Below, in pieces: positions 16,621-25,502 of a stretch of DNA of 64,000 nt. A model generated the notes under the pieces. It saw only the letters and a list, made by a program, of their open reading frames with translations. It searched no databases and was not told the DNA's origin. The position numbers were made by a program, and so were the translations under genes. Where the stretch lies: NCBI RefSeq assembly GCF_004309355.1, contig NZ_BJCC01000028.1:1-64000 (forward strand). The letters run 5' to 3'. Each line of letters begins with the position of its first letter. Position 1 is the stretch's first letter. This DNA comes from Enterococcus florum. GTDB taxonomy: Bacteria; Bacillota; Bacilli; Lactobacillales; Enterococcaceae.

Positions 16621-17586
16621 TTATTTTTCTACCATTATCGGCAGCAGCCGTTCTTTGATAAAAGTGACTCTGTCCGCTGCTCCCTCTGCAAATAATCCTG
16701 TCATTGCAACGACTAACTTCAATGGCGCATTGATGTAAAGCATATTGCCGCCGTCTCCCAAAGCAGCATACTCCTCATCTCCTAACAACCACCATAGATA
16801 CCCATAAGGCAAGTCCATCTCTTCCCACCGATTGTGTTCTTGAGTCATTTTTTTAAGCCATTCTTCTGAAACCAGCTGGTCTTCTTCCCAAACGCCTTGA
16901 TTCATTATGCACTGACCGATCCGAAGCAGGTCGCTGGTGGTCATGGTTAGTCCCCAGCCAGCGGCATTTGTACCTGTTGGGTCAGCTACCCAGCCGCTTG
17001 TCGTCGTTGAGACGTAAAAGGCCATCTGTTCTTCAAATGATCGAAAGACGATCTTCTTTTCCACGCGAAGGCCTAACGGACCAAATAGAACTTCCTCAGC
17101 AAAGTCCAACACTGTTTTTTCTGTTGCTCGTTCGAGAATGCCCGTCAGCAAATCTGGACCAATGATCGGCGTGTAGCGAAAGCCCTCTGATAATGGTGCT
17201 TTTAGCTGATCCAACACGAACCGCACCCAATCCTCACTGGTAAAAAAAGCTTCATAAGGTTCTTCTGCGAACTGATACGCCGTCTTCATCGTCAAGAGAT
17301 GTTTGATAGTCAGCTCGTTCAATTCCGACCTAGAGCTGTCGACAATATACTCTGGGAAAAAGTCCAAAATTTTCTGTTGTTCACTTTTGATATAGCCCTT
17401 ATCGATGGCGATTCCGATCAATAGTGAGACAATACTCTTAGTCACAGAGTACAGGTGAATCGTGCTCTCTTTGTCACAGTTGTTGAAATACGCTTCATAG
17501 AGCATATCTCCGTTTTGTTGGATAATCAGTCCAGCCGTGTTGCCATAGTGCTCTTGGATGACCTGGTCTAACTCAGTTTGATTCAT
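16621..17586 (-). CDS. Beta-lactamase-family serine hydrolase
   Basis: A 321-residue soluble protein of the class C beta-lactamase/penicillin-binding-like family (6-aminohexanoate-dimer hydrolase branch). The catalytic SxxK motif is SVTK (Ser47, Lys50). No signal peptide is visible, so it acts in the cytoplasm, unlike true beta-lactamases. It follows the MerR regulator with a 17-base gap and is probably its target. It may be an esterase or amidase for a small toxic compound; the substrate is unknown. Confidence 0.82.
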   Translation of the reverse strand: MNQTELDQVIQEHYGNTAGLIIQQNGDMLYEAYFNNCDKESTIHLYSVTKSIVSLLIGIAIDKGYIKSEQQKILDFFPEYIVDSSRSELNELTIKHLLTMKTAYQFAEEPYEAFFTSEDWVRFVLDQLKAPLSEGFRYTPIIGPDLLTGILERATEKTVLDFAEEVLFGPLGLRVEKKIVFRSFEEQMAFYVSTTTSGWVADPTGTNAAGWGLTMTTSDLLRIGQCIMNQGVWEEDQLVSEEWLKKMTQEHNRWEEMDLPYGYLWWLLGDEEYAALGDGGNMLYINAPLKLVVAMTGLFAEGAADRVTFIKERLLPIMVEK

Positions 17587-17603
17587 ACATACAGCCCCTT
17601 AAA

Positions 17604-18386
17604 CTAGTTTACAGGCAGATAGATAGCGACTTCATTCTTTTCAGGAGAGGTCGTATTGGGATCAGTCAGGTAAATCTCGAAAGCCGGACCGATGATCTCC
17701 AGCTGCTTTTCTTCAACGAATTGGCTCAAGTCCGAATAAGCCTTGGTCATCTGCTCATAGACCCCGGTAAAATGAAAGCTGGCCGCCTTCATACTGGGCA
17801 GGATACGTGTGTCCGACGTTTCCTCCAAGACAGGGATACCAAATTCGACGTCGTAATTTTCCGGGGTATATTCCGAACTGTGGTAGATCGACAAAGGTGA
17901 GCCCATCGGCGTTAACTGCTTTTCAACCAATTGTTGAAAAACCTCGGCCATCAGCTCGTCAAACTGTCGGACATCGATCGTTTGGCGAAGTGAAAAGAGG
18001 TTTAGCCTTGGACTGTCCACAATTTCCAATTTTTCCTGATCGATCTCCTCATGTTCTCCCTGCTTCGTATCGCGAATATCTGCTTCAATCAATCGTTCTA
18101 AGGAGGAGTAGTGCTGGATTTTTTCAGCGATGCAATTTTTCCTTTTTTCTAACAAAGGCCCCAACTGATGTCGGTCATTCAATACCTGTTTGATTTCTTC
18201 CAGTGAGCAGTCGTAGTTCTTTAATTTTTTTATTAAAAAAACAGTTGCCAGCTGCTGGCTGTTGTAATAACGATACCCGTTCACCGGATCGATGGAGGCG
18301 GGTTTTAATAAACTAATCTCATCATAATAACGCAGCGTTTTGGTCGGGATTTGACTTAATTTAGAAAATTGGCTGATCGTCAGCAT
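17604..18386 (-). CDS. MerR-family regulator with GyrI-like effector domain
   Basis: A 260-residue regulator. The N-terminal winged helix (MLTISQFSKLSQIPTKTLRYYDEISLL, then NGYRYY) is typical MerR. A coiled-coil linker lies near 80-115 and a C-terminal GyrI-like/BmrR-type domain (about 125-260) probably binds small organic molecules. GAGGAG precedes the ATG. It is transcribed with the downstream hydrolase from a promoter with the characteristic long spacer. Confidence 0.9.
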   Translation of the reverse strand: MLTISQFSKLSQIPTKTLRYYDEISLLKPASIDPVNGYRYYNSQQLATVFLIKKLKNYDCSLEEIKQVLNDRHQLGPLLEKRKNCIAEKIQHYSSLERLIEADIRDTKQGEHEEIDQEKLEIVDSPRLNLFSLRQTIDVRQFDELMAEVFQQLVEKQLTPMGSPLSIYHSSEYTPENYDVEFGIPVLEETSDTRILPSMKAASFHFTGVYEQMTKAYSDLSQFVEEKQLEIIGPAFEIYLTDPNTTSPEKNEVAIYLPVN

Positions 18387-18418
18387 AGCAGCTCCTCATT
18401 TCATGATTGATTACCTTT

Positions 18419-18449
18419 ACTATAAAGCTTCCAGTTGCTGGAAGGTCAA
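18419..18449 (-). promoter_or_regulatory. MerR-type promoter with 19-bp spacer and operator
   Basis: On the minus strand, -35 TTGACC (18444-18449) and -10 TATAGT (18419-18424) are separated by 19 bp. The spacer holds the palindrome CTTCCAGTTGCTGGAAG (18428-18444, arms of 7 with a 3-base centre). This is the diagnostic architecture for activation by MerR-induced DNA twisting. Confidence 0.88.
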
Positions 18450-18535
18450 GCAGAAATCTCTCATTTATTGTATCATGAGGAAAAATTCAGAAAAAAGAAA
18501 GATTAAAAAAACGGGTGCCTTTCATTTAGAAATCT

Positions 18536-18544
18536 TGGTATAAT
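18536..18544 (+). promoter_or_regulatory. Extended -10 promoter of lepB
   Basis: TGGTATAAT is a consensus -10 with the TGN extension. The -35 is weak. Confidence 0.6.
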
Positions 18545-18570
18545 GAAGAGAACACTGAGGAGGAGTAGGT

Positions 18571-19098
18571 TTGAAAGAAAAGAAATGGATCAATCGATCG
18601 GATATCGTGTTTTTTATCGTGGCGATGCTGTTTGTATTGTTGGCTCGTACATTTATCTTTACACCAGTAGAAGTATTGGGAGCATCCATGAATCCAAATT
18701 TAGTAGACAAGGAGCGTGTCTTTGGATTAAAGATCGGGCAGATCAAGCGATTGGACGTAGTTTCCTTCGATGCACCGGATGAGCCGGAATTGGACTACAT
18801 CAAACGCGTGATCGGACTTCCAGGAGATACCGTCGAATACAAGGGTGATGTATTGTATGTTAACGGAGAAGAGATTGCCGAACCTTATTTGGATGAACAC
18901 AAAGCCGAATTAGCGGAAGGACAGCAGCTGACCGAAGATTTTACTTATACGGTCCCTGAAGGTTCTTACTTTGTGATGGGGGACAACCGACAAAACTCCA
19001 AGGACAGCCGAACCATCGGTCCCATTAAAAAAGAACGGATCGTAGCAAATGCCAAAGTGATCTTTTGGCCTCTGAATAAAATAGGTATGGTCAAATAA
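18571..19098 (+). CDS. lepB: Signal peptidase I
   Basis: A 175-residue membrane protease that removes signal peptides outside the cytoplasmic membrane. It has one N-terminal membrane segment (about 11-30), catalytic Ser39 (GASMNP) and Lys78 in DYIKRVIGLPGD, and the GDNRQNSKDSR box. The start is TTG at 18571, supported by GAGGAGGAG just upstream; no ATG in frame would keep the anchor. Monocistronic with its own extended -10 promoter and terminator. Confidence 0.94.
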   Translation: MKEKKWINRSDIVFFIVAMLFVLLARTFIFTPVEVLGASMNPNLVDKERVFGLKIGQIKRLDVVSFDAPDEPELDYIKRVIGLPGDTVEYKGDVLYVNGEEIAEPYLDEHKAELAEGQQLTEDFTYTVPEGSYFVMGDNRQNSKDSRTIGPIKKERIVANAKVIFWPLNKIGMVK

Positions 19099-19146
19099 AA
19101 AATAGAAGTTGAGACAGGAATTCTTTTGTCTCAACTTCTATTTTTT
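19099..19146. terminator. Bidirectional terminator after lepB
   Basis: A perfect 18-bp stem (19099-19116 with 19127-19144) followed by T residues. The converging methyltransferase gene ends at its edge. Confidence 0.9.
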
Positions 19147-19910
19147 TAGTCTGTCTTTCTTTTTTCAGCTTTGATCCGAATACGAACGTAGTCAGCGTAC
19201 CAATCGTTTTCCCGATATAGCACAGGACGCAGCGCCTCTACTGCTTGTTGGATGATCGCTGCTTTTTCTTGCGCTTCGATGGAGTGGAACGGTTCTTGAA
19301 CAAACATGGTGATCCAGTCTTTCAAGCCGTGAGGTCCATTTAATTTGGTCAGGCGATCAAACAAAACCGCGTAGGTAACTGTAAAGCCAGCGTTTTCCAG
19401 CAACGGCGTATACTCACCGATCGAAGGAAAATAAAAGGGGGTGCTGTAAGGCAGATTTCTTTGCTGAAAGGCTTCTGCCAATGCCTGATGAATCAAAGCA
19501 TTGTTGCCATACCCGCCAAACTCCGCAACAAATTGGCCACTGTCAGCAAGGTGCTGGTAGATCGTTGTCAACAGCTGCGGCTGTTTTTCGACTTTGATCC
19601 AGTGCAGGACCGCATTGGAAAATACGACATCAACAGAATGATCCAGCTGGAAATCAATAGCATTCCCAAGATGAAAGGGGATCGTCGGATAGTTTTTTCT
19701 CGCAATCGCCAACAATTCTTCTGCACTGTCCAATCCTTCTGCAACTAAGCCCATTTCTGCGAGCTTCTGAGTTAACGCACCATTCCCACACCCTAAATCC
19801 AAAACACGCTGTCCCTCTTTTAACGTGATTAGACGCAGCACATCTTCTCCATACTGATGAACGAAGGAGTAGCTTTTCGTGTATTCTTGGCCATTCCATT
19901 TCACTGTCAT
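19146..19910 (-). CDS. Class I SAM-dependent methyltransferase (Tam-like), leu operon
   Basis: A methyltransferase of 254 residues from the ATG at 19910, 4 bases after the leuD stop (an earlier in-frame ATG at 19961 lies inside leuD). Motif I is VLDLGCGNGALTQKL, motif II-like DVVFSNAVLHWI, then FVAEFGGYGN. The overall look is that of trans-aconitate methyltransferase (Tam) and BioC-like enzymes. Its position as last gene of leuABCD suggests a substrate linked to isopropylmalate chemistry. The yeast relative Tmt1 is known to methylate trans-aconitate and 3-isopropylmalate. The substrate here is inference. Confidence 0.78.
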   Translation of the reverse strand: MTVKWNGQEYTKSYSFVHQYGEDVLRLITLKEGQRVLDLGCGNGALTQKLAEMGLVAEGLDSAEELLAIARKNYPTIPFHLGNAIDFQLDHSVDVVFSNAVLHWIKVEKQPQLLTTIYQHLADSGQFVAEFGGYGNNALIHQALAEAFQQRNLPYSTPFYFPSIGEYTPLLENAGFTVTYAVLFDRLTKLNGPHGLKDWITMFVQEPFHSIEAQEKAAIIQQAVEALRPVLYRENDWYADYVRIRIKAEKRKTD

Positions 19911-19914
19911 CAGA

Positions 19915-20496
19915 TCAGTACTTCGGTATGGTTTTTTCGTAAGCCGTGATCGCTTCTTCATGCTGCAGCGTGATTGCTATGTCGTCTAATCCATTGACGA
20001 GTTTGTCTTTCCAGGTAGAATCGATTGGAAAGTCATAGCTGGCGTTTGGTGTCACGATCGTCTGATTTGGCAGGTCGATCGTGATTTCTGCATCTGCCGG
20101 AAGCTGACTCAATTCCACACGAACTTCTTCAGGCATTCGAATCGGCAACAGGCCATTTTTCAGTGCATTCATATAGAAGATGTCACTGTAGCTGCCAGCG
20201 ATCACTGCGTGAAAGCCGTAATCCTGCAACGCCCAAGCCGCATGTTCACGAGAAGAACCAGAACCAAAGTTTTCCCCTGAAACTAAGATCGTTGCTGTTT
20301 TGCGTTCTGGCGCATTCAAAATAAAATCGGGATTCGGCGAACGATCCTCCAAATACCGCCACTCGTCAAATAAGTGCTTGCCGAAGCCTTTTTTATCTAC
20401 TTGCTTCAAAAAGTTTTTTGGAATAATTTGATCGGTATCAATATTATCCTGCATAAAGGGAACGGTCGTCCCGGTATAAACCGTAAATTTTTCCAT
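19915..20496 (-). CDS. leuD: 3-Isopropylmalate dehydratase small subunit LeuD
   Basis: The 193-residue swivelling subunit of isopropylmalate isomerase, which moves the hydroxyl of 2-isopropylmalate to C3. Family features are [15 protein letters not shown] and [17 protein letters not shown]. It overlaps the leuC stop by one base (TAATG), so translation is coupled. Normal length. Confidence 0.97.
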   Translation of the reverse strand: MEKFTVYTGTTVPFMQDNIDTDQIIPKNFLKQVDKKGFGKHLFDEWRYLEDRSPNPDFILNAPERKTATILVSGENFGSGSSREHAAWALQDYGFHAVIAGSYSDIFYMNALKNGLLPIRMPEEVRVELSQLPADAEITIDLPNQTIVTPNASYDFPIDSTWKDKLVNGLDDIAITLQHEEAITAYEKTIPKY

Positions 20497-21869
20497 TAGA
20501 TTGCCTCCTTGCGAATGTCAACAAAGGTACCGTTTAAAGCCGCAAATGCCGCCATTGCTGGACTGCACAGATGAGTTCGTGCGTCCTTTCCTTGGCGTCC
20601 TTTGAAATTACGATTTGAGGTTGATGCACAGTGAACGCCTGGCGGTACCCGGTCAGGGTTCATACCTAGGCACATGGAGCAGCCTGGTTCACGCCATTCA
20701 AAGCCAGCTTCTTTAAAGATTTTGTCCAAGCCGATTTCTTCGGCCGCTTTGCGGACTGGACGTGAGCCGGGAACCACAATCGCCGTTACATTTTTATGCA
20801 CTTTTTTTCCTTCCACCATGCGGGCAGCTTCCTGTAGATCAGATAAGCGGCCGTTGGTACAAGAACCGATAAAGACATAGCCGATGTTAATATCGGTTGG
20901 TTTTTGACCTGGCTTTAAATCCATGTATTCGTAAGCTTTTTTGTATTCTTCCGTGGTTGGTTCTGGGAAGGTACCGTCCACCGGCACACCCATTTCAGGA
21001 TTGGTTCCCCAAGTCACAAAAGGTACCAATTCACTAGCATCCAGAGTTAGCACCGTATCGTATTTGGCATCCTCATCCGTATACAATTCTTTCCAGTCGT
21101 TAATCGCTGCTTCCATATTTTTCGGTGCATACTCGCGACCTGCAACGTATTCAAAGGTTTTTTCGTCCGGTGCGATCAAGCCGATTTTTGCGCCGCCTTC
21201 GATCGACATGTTGCAGATTGTCATTCGTTCTTCCATTGAAAGGGAGCGAATGGTTTCGCCGCAGAATTCCGCCGCATAGCCAACTCCGAAGTCGGTCCCA
21301 TATTTGGCAATCAAAGCCAAGATGATGTCTTTGGCATAAACACCTTTTGGCAGCTCGCCTGTTACCTTGATTCCCATGTTTTTCGGTTTATTTTGCCACA
21401 AGCATTGGGTGGCAAACACGTGCTCTACCTCGCTGGTGCCGATCCCAAAAGCCAATGCACCGAAAGCACCGTGAGTTGCGGTATGAGAATCGCCGCAAAC
21501 GATGGTTTTGCCTGGTTGTGTCAATCCGGTTTCTGGTCCGACCATGTGGACGATTCCTTGGCGCTCACTGCCGTTGTCGCAAAGTGTGACACCGAACTCT
21601 TGACAATTGTCTCGCAAGGTATCGATTTGTTTTTTTGCGACCAAGTCGGTGAAATTGAAAATATCAACAGTCGGTGTGTTGTGATCCATTGTCGCAAAGG
21701 TGCGTTCCGGGTGACGCAGCTTTCGCCCAGCTTCGCGAATACCTGCAAAGGCCTGCGGAGAGGTCACCTCATGAATCAGGTGCAAATCAATGTAAAGCAG
21801 CTGAGGAGCACCTTCTTCTCCGTAAACAACATGTCGGTTCCATAGTTTGTCAAATAGTGTTTGTGCCAT
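20496..21869 (-). CDS. leuC: 3-Isopropylmalate dehydratase large subunit LeuC
   Basis: The 457-residue aconitase-fold subunit carrying the [4Fe-4S] cluster. The cluster cysteines are in GSCTNGR and in [33 protein letters not shown] is the family signature. It begins directly after the leuB stop. Together with LeuD it forms the isomerase of the leucine pathway. Confidence 0.97.
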   Translation of the reverse strand: MAQTLFDKLWNRHVVYGEEGAPQLLYIDLHLIHEVTSPQAFAGIREAGRKLRHPERTFATMDHNTPTVDIFNFTDLVAKKQIDTLRDNCQEFGVTLCDNGSERQGIVHMVGPETGLTQPGKTIVCGDSHTATHGAFGALAFGIGTSEVEHVFATQCLWQNKPKNMGIKVTGELPKGVYAKDIILALIAKYGTDFGVGYAAEFCGETIRSLSMEERMTICNMSIEGGAKIGLIAPDEKTFEYVAGREYAPKNMEAAINDWKELYTDEDAKYDTVLTLDASELVPFVTWGTNPEMGVPVDGTFPEPTTEEYKKAYEYMDLKPGQKPTDINIGYVFIGSCTNGRLSDLQEAARMVEGKKVHKNVTAIVVPGSRPVRKAAEEIGLDKIFKEAGFEWREPGCSMCLGMNPDRVPPGVHCASTSNRNFKGRQGKDARTHLCSPAMAAFAALNGTFVDIRKEAI

Positions 21870-22922
21870 TTAGTTGGCTCCTTTCATTTCACTCAAAACG
21901 GCCTGGGTGAAGTCAGCAGTGCTGGCCGTTCCTCCCAGATCGCCAGTCATGATTCCTTTTTTCAAGACAGTATCGCAGGCTGTTTCGATCGCTTGAGCTG
22001 CTGCATTTTCTTGGAACGATTGACGCAGCATCAGAGCAACCGAAAGAATCATTGAAATGGGGTTGGCGATTCCTTTGCCGGCAATATCTGGTGCAGAGCC
22101 GTGAATCGGTTCGTACAGCGAAGGACCTCCTGAGCTGTGACTAGCACTAGGTAATACACCCAAAGAACCCGGCAACACAGAAGCCTCATCACTTAAAATA
22201 TCGCCAAACAGATTTTCAGTCACGATTACATCAAATGAGGCAGGAGCTTGGATCAGCTTCATCGCCGCTGAGTCTACATACTGATGCTCTAACGTACAAT
22301 CAGGATAGTCTTTCGCAACTTCTTCTGCAGTGGCCCGCCACAATTTGCTGGTAGCCAGCACATTGGCTTTATCGACGGAGGTTACCCTTTTGTCCCGGCT
22401 TTGAGCGATCTCAAAGGCTTTTTTTACAATTCGCACGATTTCTGGTTTGCGGTAACGATTCGTGTCGAACGCTTCCTCTAGACCTAATTCCCGAGGTTCC
22501 CCAAAATAAATCCCGCTAGTCAGTTCGCGAACAATAACCAGGTCGGTGCCTTCGATGATTTCCGGCTTTAATGGGGAGAGATGGCGCAGTGCTTCGGAAA
22601 CACTGACTGGTCGAATGTTGGCGAACAGGTTCAAGGATTTGCGTAAATCTAACAACCCTCGTTCAGGTGTTTCCGGTCCTTTCTCCCATTTTGGTCCGCC
22701 GATAGCGCCTAGTAAAATAGCATCCGCCTCTTCACAAGCCGCTAAGGTCGTTTCAGGCAAAGGTTTCCCAGTCAAGTCAATGGCAGCCCCACCAAAAGGG
22801 TGCTCAACAACCTCAAATATTTCTTTCGTCAGCTCTTGTGCTGCTGCGAGGATATCAAGGCCGCTTGCCATGATTTCTGGTCCGATGCCGTCTCCGGCTA
22901 AAGCTACGATTCGTTTTGTCAT
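21870..22922 (-). CDS. leuB: 3-Isopropylmalate dehydrogenase LeuB
   Basis: A 350-residue NAD-dependent decarboxylating dehydrogenase giving 2-ketoisocaproate. Motifs: GDGIGPEIM near the N-terminus, LTSGIYFGEPR, the substrate region SVDKANVLATS, and EPIHGSAPDIAGKGIANP for NAD binding. Three bases separate it from leuA. Confidence 0.97.
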   Translation of the reverse strand: MTKRIVALAGDGIGPEIMASGLDILAAAQELTKEIFEVVEHPFGGAAIDLTGKPLPETTLAACEEADAILLGAIGGPKWEKGPETPERGLLDLRKSLNLFANIRPVSVSEALRHLSPLKPEIIEGTDLVIVRELTSGIYFGEPRELGLEEAFDTNRYRKPEIVRIVKKAFEIAQSRDKRVTSVDKANVLATSKLWRATAEEVAKDYPDCTLEHQYVDSAAMKLIQAPASFDVIVTENLFGDILSDEASVLPGSLGVLPSASHSSGGPSLYEPIHGSAPDIAGKGIANPISMILSVALMLRQSFQENAAAQAIETACDTVLKKGIMTGDLGGTASTADFTQAVLSEMKGAN

Positions 22923-22925
22923 TCC

Positions 22926-24443
22926 TTAGTTCTCCTGTTCTTTCAATTGATTGCTAGCTTGCACATAAGCTTTTGCAGATGCCTGCAGGACATCAAAATC
23001 GATCCCGATTCCACGAACATCCTGCTTCGTCTCGGGATCGTGCAGGGTGATCCGCACCTCTGCTTGTGCATCTTCTCCGCCAGTGATTGCTTGGATTTCG
23101 TATTCTGATAATTCGGGTTTTTGCTGGAATAATTCATCTAGAGCATTGTAAATAGCTTGAATACTCCCAGAACCGATGGTGGAAGCAACCTTGGTCCGGC
23201 CTTCCTCATCCACGATCGAAACAATCGCTCCTTGATAGCCTGAAGAGCTGTATTGTACTTGGACATCCCCCAGCTTGCAGCGTTCCTCTTCCACTCGTGA
23301 TTGGTCCGTCAGCAAAGCCACTATGTCACGATCAGTAATTTGCTTCTTCTTATCTGCCAGATCCTTGAAGCGAATGAAGGCTTCTTTGGTTTCGTCTTCG
23401 GAAAGCTGGTACCCCAGCTCGTTCAGCTTGGTGACAAAGGCATGACGTCCAGACAATTTGCCTAGCGGTAGCGAGTTTTGACTCACACCGACCAACGTAG
23501 GGGTAATGATCTCATACGTTTCTGGATTTTTCAGCACACCATCCTGATGGATCCCAGATTCATGCGCATAGGCATTCTCTCCGATGATCGCTTTGTTTCT
23601 CGGTACAGGAATCCCCGATAGGCGCGATACCAGATCACTGGTCTTTTTCGTTTCATTCAAGACGATGTTGGCTTCACATTGATAGAAATCTTTGCGAATG
23701 TAAAGGGCCAAAGCGACTTCCTCCAGCGCGGTGTTGCCAGCTCGCTCACCGATCCCATTCACCGCACCTTCTACTCGGTTTGCTCCATTTTCGATCGCAG
23801 CCAGTGCATTAGCAGTCGCCATGCCCAAATCGTCGTGACAATGAGAAGAGAAGATGATCTCTTGCTCACTCTGAATGTTTTGAATCAAGTAGCTGAATAG
23901 TCCGCCATATTCGGTAGGGTTGGAGTATCCGACAGTATCGGGAATATTAATGATCGATGCTCCAGCATCGATCGCTGTTTGAACCGCCTCCAGCAGAAAA
24001 GTCTTTTCCGTTCTAGAGGCATCCTCTGGAGAAAATTGGACTTTTTCGAAAAGCGTTCGTGCATAGCTGACATGCTTTTTTATAGAAGCAATTACTTCTT
24101 CTTTGGTCATCTTCAGCTTGTATTTCATATGAACATCGCTGGTCGCCAAGAAGGTGTGGATTTGAGGATCGACCGCATTTTTCAAGGCCTCATACGCACG
24201 GTCGATGTCTTTTTTCTGACAGCGGGCCAGCCCAGCCACTGTCATGCTCTTAGCGCTTTCCGCGATCGCTTTGACCGCTTCAAAGTCTCCTTGAGAAGCA
24301 ATCGGGAACCCCGCTTCGATCACATCGATGCCCCATTTTTCCAGCTGCAGGGCAATTTGAACTTTTTCCTTTGTATTGAAATTGACGCCTGGGGTCTGTT
24401 CGCCATCACGAAGAGTGGTGTCGAAAAACTGAATCTTTCTCAT
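22926..24443 (-). CDS. leuA: 2-Isopropylmalate synthase LeuA
   Basis: The 505-residue first enzyme of leucine synthesis; condenses acetyl-CoA with 2-ketoisovalerate. The TIM-barrel domain shows [15 protein letters not shown], the metal-binding [15 protein letters not shown] and [14 protein letters not shown]. The C-terminal LeuA regulatory domain (about 390-500) for feedback by leucine is present. AAAGGAG precedes the ATG. It follows a leader with a Leu-rich peptide and an attenuator. Confidence 0.97.
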   Translation of the reverse strand: MRKIQFFDTTLRDGEQTPGVNFNTKEKVQIALQLEKWGIDVIEAGFPIASQGDFEAVKAIAESAKSMTVAGLARCQKKDIDRAYEALKNAVDPQIHTFLATSDVHMKYKLKMTKEEVIASIKKHVSYARTLFEKVQFSPEDASRTEKTFLLEAVQTAIDAGASIINIPDTVGYSNPTEYGGLFSYLIQNIQSEQEIIFSSHCHDDLGMATANALAAIENGANRVEGAVNGIGERAGNTALEEVALALYIRKDFYQCEANIVLNETKKTSDLVSRLSGIPVPRNKAIIGENAYAHESGIHQDGVLKNPETYEIITPTLVGVSQNSLPLGKLSGRHAFVTKLNELGYQLSEDETKEAFIRFKDLADKKKQITDRDIVALLTDQSRVEEERCKLGDVQVQYSSSGYQGAIVSIVDEEGRTKVASTIGSGSIQAIYNALDELFQQKPELSEYEIQAITGGEDAQAEVRITLHDPETKQDVRGIGIDFDVLQASAKAYVQASNQLKEQEN

Positions 24444-24476
24444 GATTGATACGCTCCTTTATGACAAAAATAGGTA

Positions 24477-24566
24477 TAAAAAAAGCATCCCATCTAAGAA
24501 GAACCATTTTCCTTCTCGATGCAATGCGAATAGGGACTCTCTTTTTTCGTGTAGCGAAAGAGTCCC
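24477..24566 (-). terminator. leu operon attenuator: two hairpins and T run
   Basis: On the minus strand, the first hairpin (24533-24540 with 24559-24566, 8 bp plus partial extension) starts 3 bases after the leader-peptide stop. The second is a terminator hairpin (24485-24494 with 24519-24528, with inner AGAAG/CTTCT pairing) followed by seven T residues (24478-24484) just before leuA. A ribosome stalled on the leader Leu codons would mask the 5' arm of the first hairpin. The exact antiterminator pairing is not resolved by eye. Confidence 0.75.
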
Positions 24567-24568
24567 GT

Positions 24569-24610
24569 CTATAATAATAACAATGTGCTGCTATATGCCG
24601 TTGGTTTCAT
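24569..24610 (-). CDS. Leucine leader peptide
   Basis: A 13-residue open frame, MKPTAYSSTLLLL, ending in four consecutive leucine codons (TTG TTA TTA TTA) and TAG. AGGTGATG precedes the ATG. It lies between the leu promoter and the attenuator hairpins, the layout of ribosome-mediated attenuation as in enterobacterial leuL and as described for Lactococcus leu. No T-box sequence is present, so this rather than tRNA binding is the likely leucine sensor. Confidence 0.85.
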   Translation of the reverse strand: MKPTAYSSTLLLL

Positions 24611-24655
24611 CGTCATCACCTATTGATGTCAGAATTTTTTTGAATCATTGTAAAA

Positions 24656-24684
24656 AGCATATAGAAAATAGATGAGGATGTCAA
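24656..24684 (-). promoter_or_regulatory. Promoter of the leuABCD operon
   Basis: TTGACA (24679-24684), 17-bp spacer, TATGCT (24656-24661) on the minus strand. It gives a leader of about 205 bases. Confidence 0.8.
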
Positions 24685-24731
24685 GAATATTATGAAAAAA
24701 AGATTAAAAATAGATGATTGGACTATAAACA

Positions 24732-24770
24732 AATCCCTTCGAAGCACTGTGTCATGTGGAGGAAGGGATT
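24732..24770 (-). terminator. Weak terminator after the tetR-like gene
   Basis: A perfect 9-bp stem (24732-24740 with 24762-24770) follows the regulator stop. The T tail is short and interrupted, so termination may be partial. Confidence 0.55.
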
Positions 24771-24781
24771 GGTTGTTGGAC

Positions 24782-25381
24782 TCAGGTTCTAGGCAACAAC
24801 GAACGGATCAATTCAAATTGACCGTCGATTTGTTTGCCGGAGATCTCACCGATCAAGGCCAGCACGCTTAGACCTTCAATCACAAACATGAAATTCTCCG
24901 CGATCTTATCTAACTGTTGATCGAACAAGACATTCTGACGAACACCAAGACTTAAAATTTCTTGGATGGTCTTTTTTGTTGCATCCATCTGAGCCTGTTG
25001 AAATTCCTGATCTGCCTCTGATTTATGGGTGAAATAGTATTCGTACATGGCACGCACCATGCTATCGTTGATCGTATTCAAAAGACGCTCTTTGTGGCTT
25101 TCAAAATAATCGTCCAGCAGTTCGTCAAAGGGTGGATTTTCTTTGATCGCTGCCCGAATCGAATCGAATTTTCGACTATTGCGTCGTTTGACGGTTTCAA
25201 TAAAAATCGCATCTACTGAATCAAAATACAGATAAATACCGCCGCGGCTGATGCCGCATGCCTCGATGATATCCTTCATCGTGACATCGATAAAGCCCTT
25301 TTTCGAAAAGACTTCCCGAGCGCTTTCTAGGATTGCTTCACGTTTCAAGCGTTTTCGTTCATCATTGGATACTGGTTTCAT
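24782..25381 (-). CDS. TetR-family transcriptional regulator
   Basis: A 199-residue repressor. The N-terminal helix-turn-helix is clear (REAILESAREVFSKKGFIDVTMKDIIEACGISRGGIYLYF, about 12-51); the C-terminal domain is the variable ligand-binding bundle (YfiR-like). GAGGTGACCC precedes the ATG. Divergent from an ECF transporter S component, with two matching palindromes between them, so it almost certainly represses both genes. The ligand is unknown and may be the imported vitamin or precursor. Confidence 0.92.
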   Translation of the reverse strand: MKPVSNDERKRLKREAILESAREVFSKKGFIDVTMKDIIEACGISRGGIYLYFDSVDAIFIETVKRRNSRKFDSIRAAIKENPPFDELLDDYFESHKERLLNTINDSMVRAMYEYYFTHKSEADQEFQQAQMDATKKTIQEILSLGVRQNVLFDQQLDKIAENFMFVIEGLSVLALIGEISGKQIDGQFELIRSLLPRT

Positions 25382-25402
25382 GGGTCACCTCGAGAAAAAT
25401 AT

Positions 25403-25456
25403 AATGACACACGTGTCATTATTATGTATAATCACCTTAATGACACGCGTGTCATT
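25403..25456. promoter_or_regulatory. Twin TetR operators and divergent promoters
   Basis: Two 18-mers, AATGACACACGTGTCATT (25403-25420, one mismatch) and AATGACACGCGTGTCATT (25439-25456, perfect palindrome), have centres 36 bp apart. The first contains the -35-like ATGACA (25404-25409) placed 17 bp before TATAAT (25427-25432) for the plus-strand gene. The second contains the mirror-image hexamer for the minus strand. Confidence 0.85.
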
Positions 25457-25502
25457 AAAAAAGCACTTATTGGTATAGTTATGAAAGATAAGGAGAGAAA
25501 AA

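Noticed and set aside
16621-17586. Beta-lactam resistance gene.
   Set aside because: The protein has the SxxK motif but no signal peptide and no clear KTG/YxN pattern of true class C enzymes; an esterase-like role is more likely.
24477-24684. T-box riboswitch for the leu operon.
   Set aside because: The conserved T-box sequence and a specifier stem are not visible, while a Leu-codon leader peptide is.
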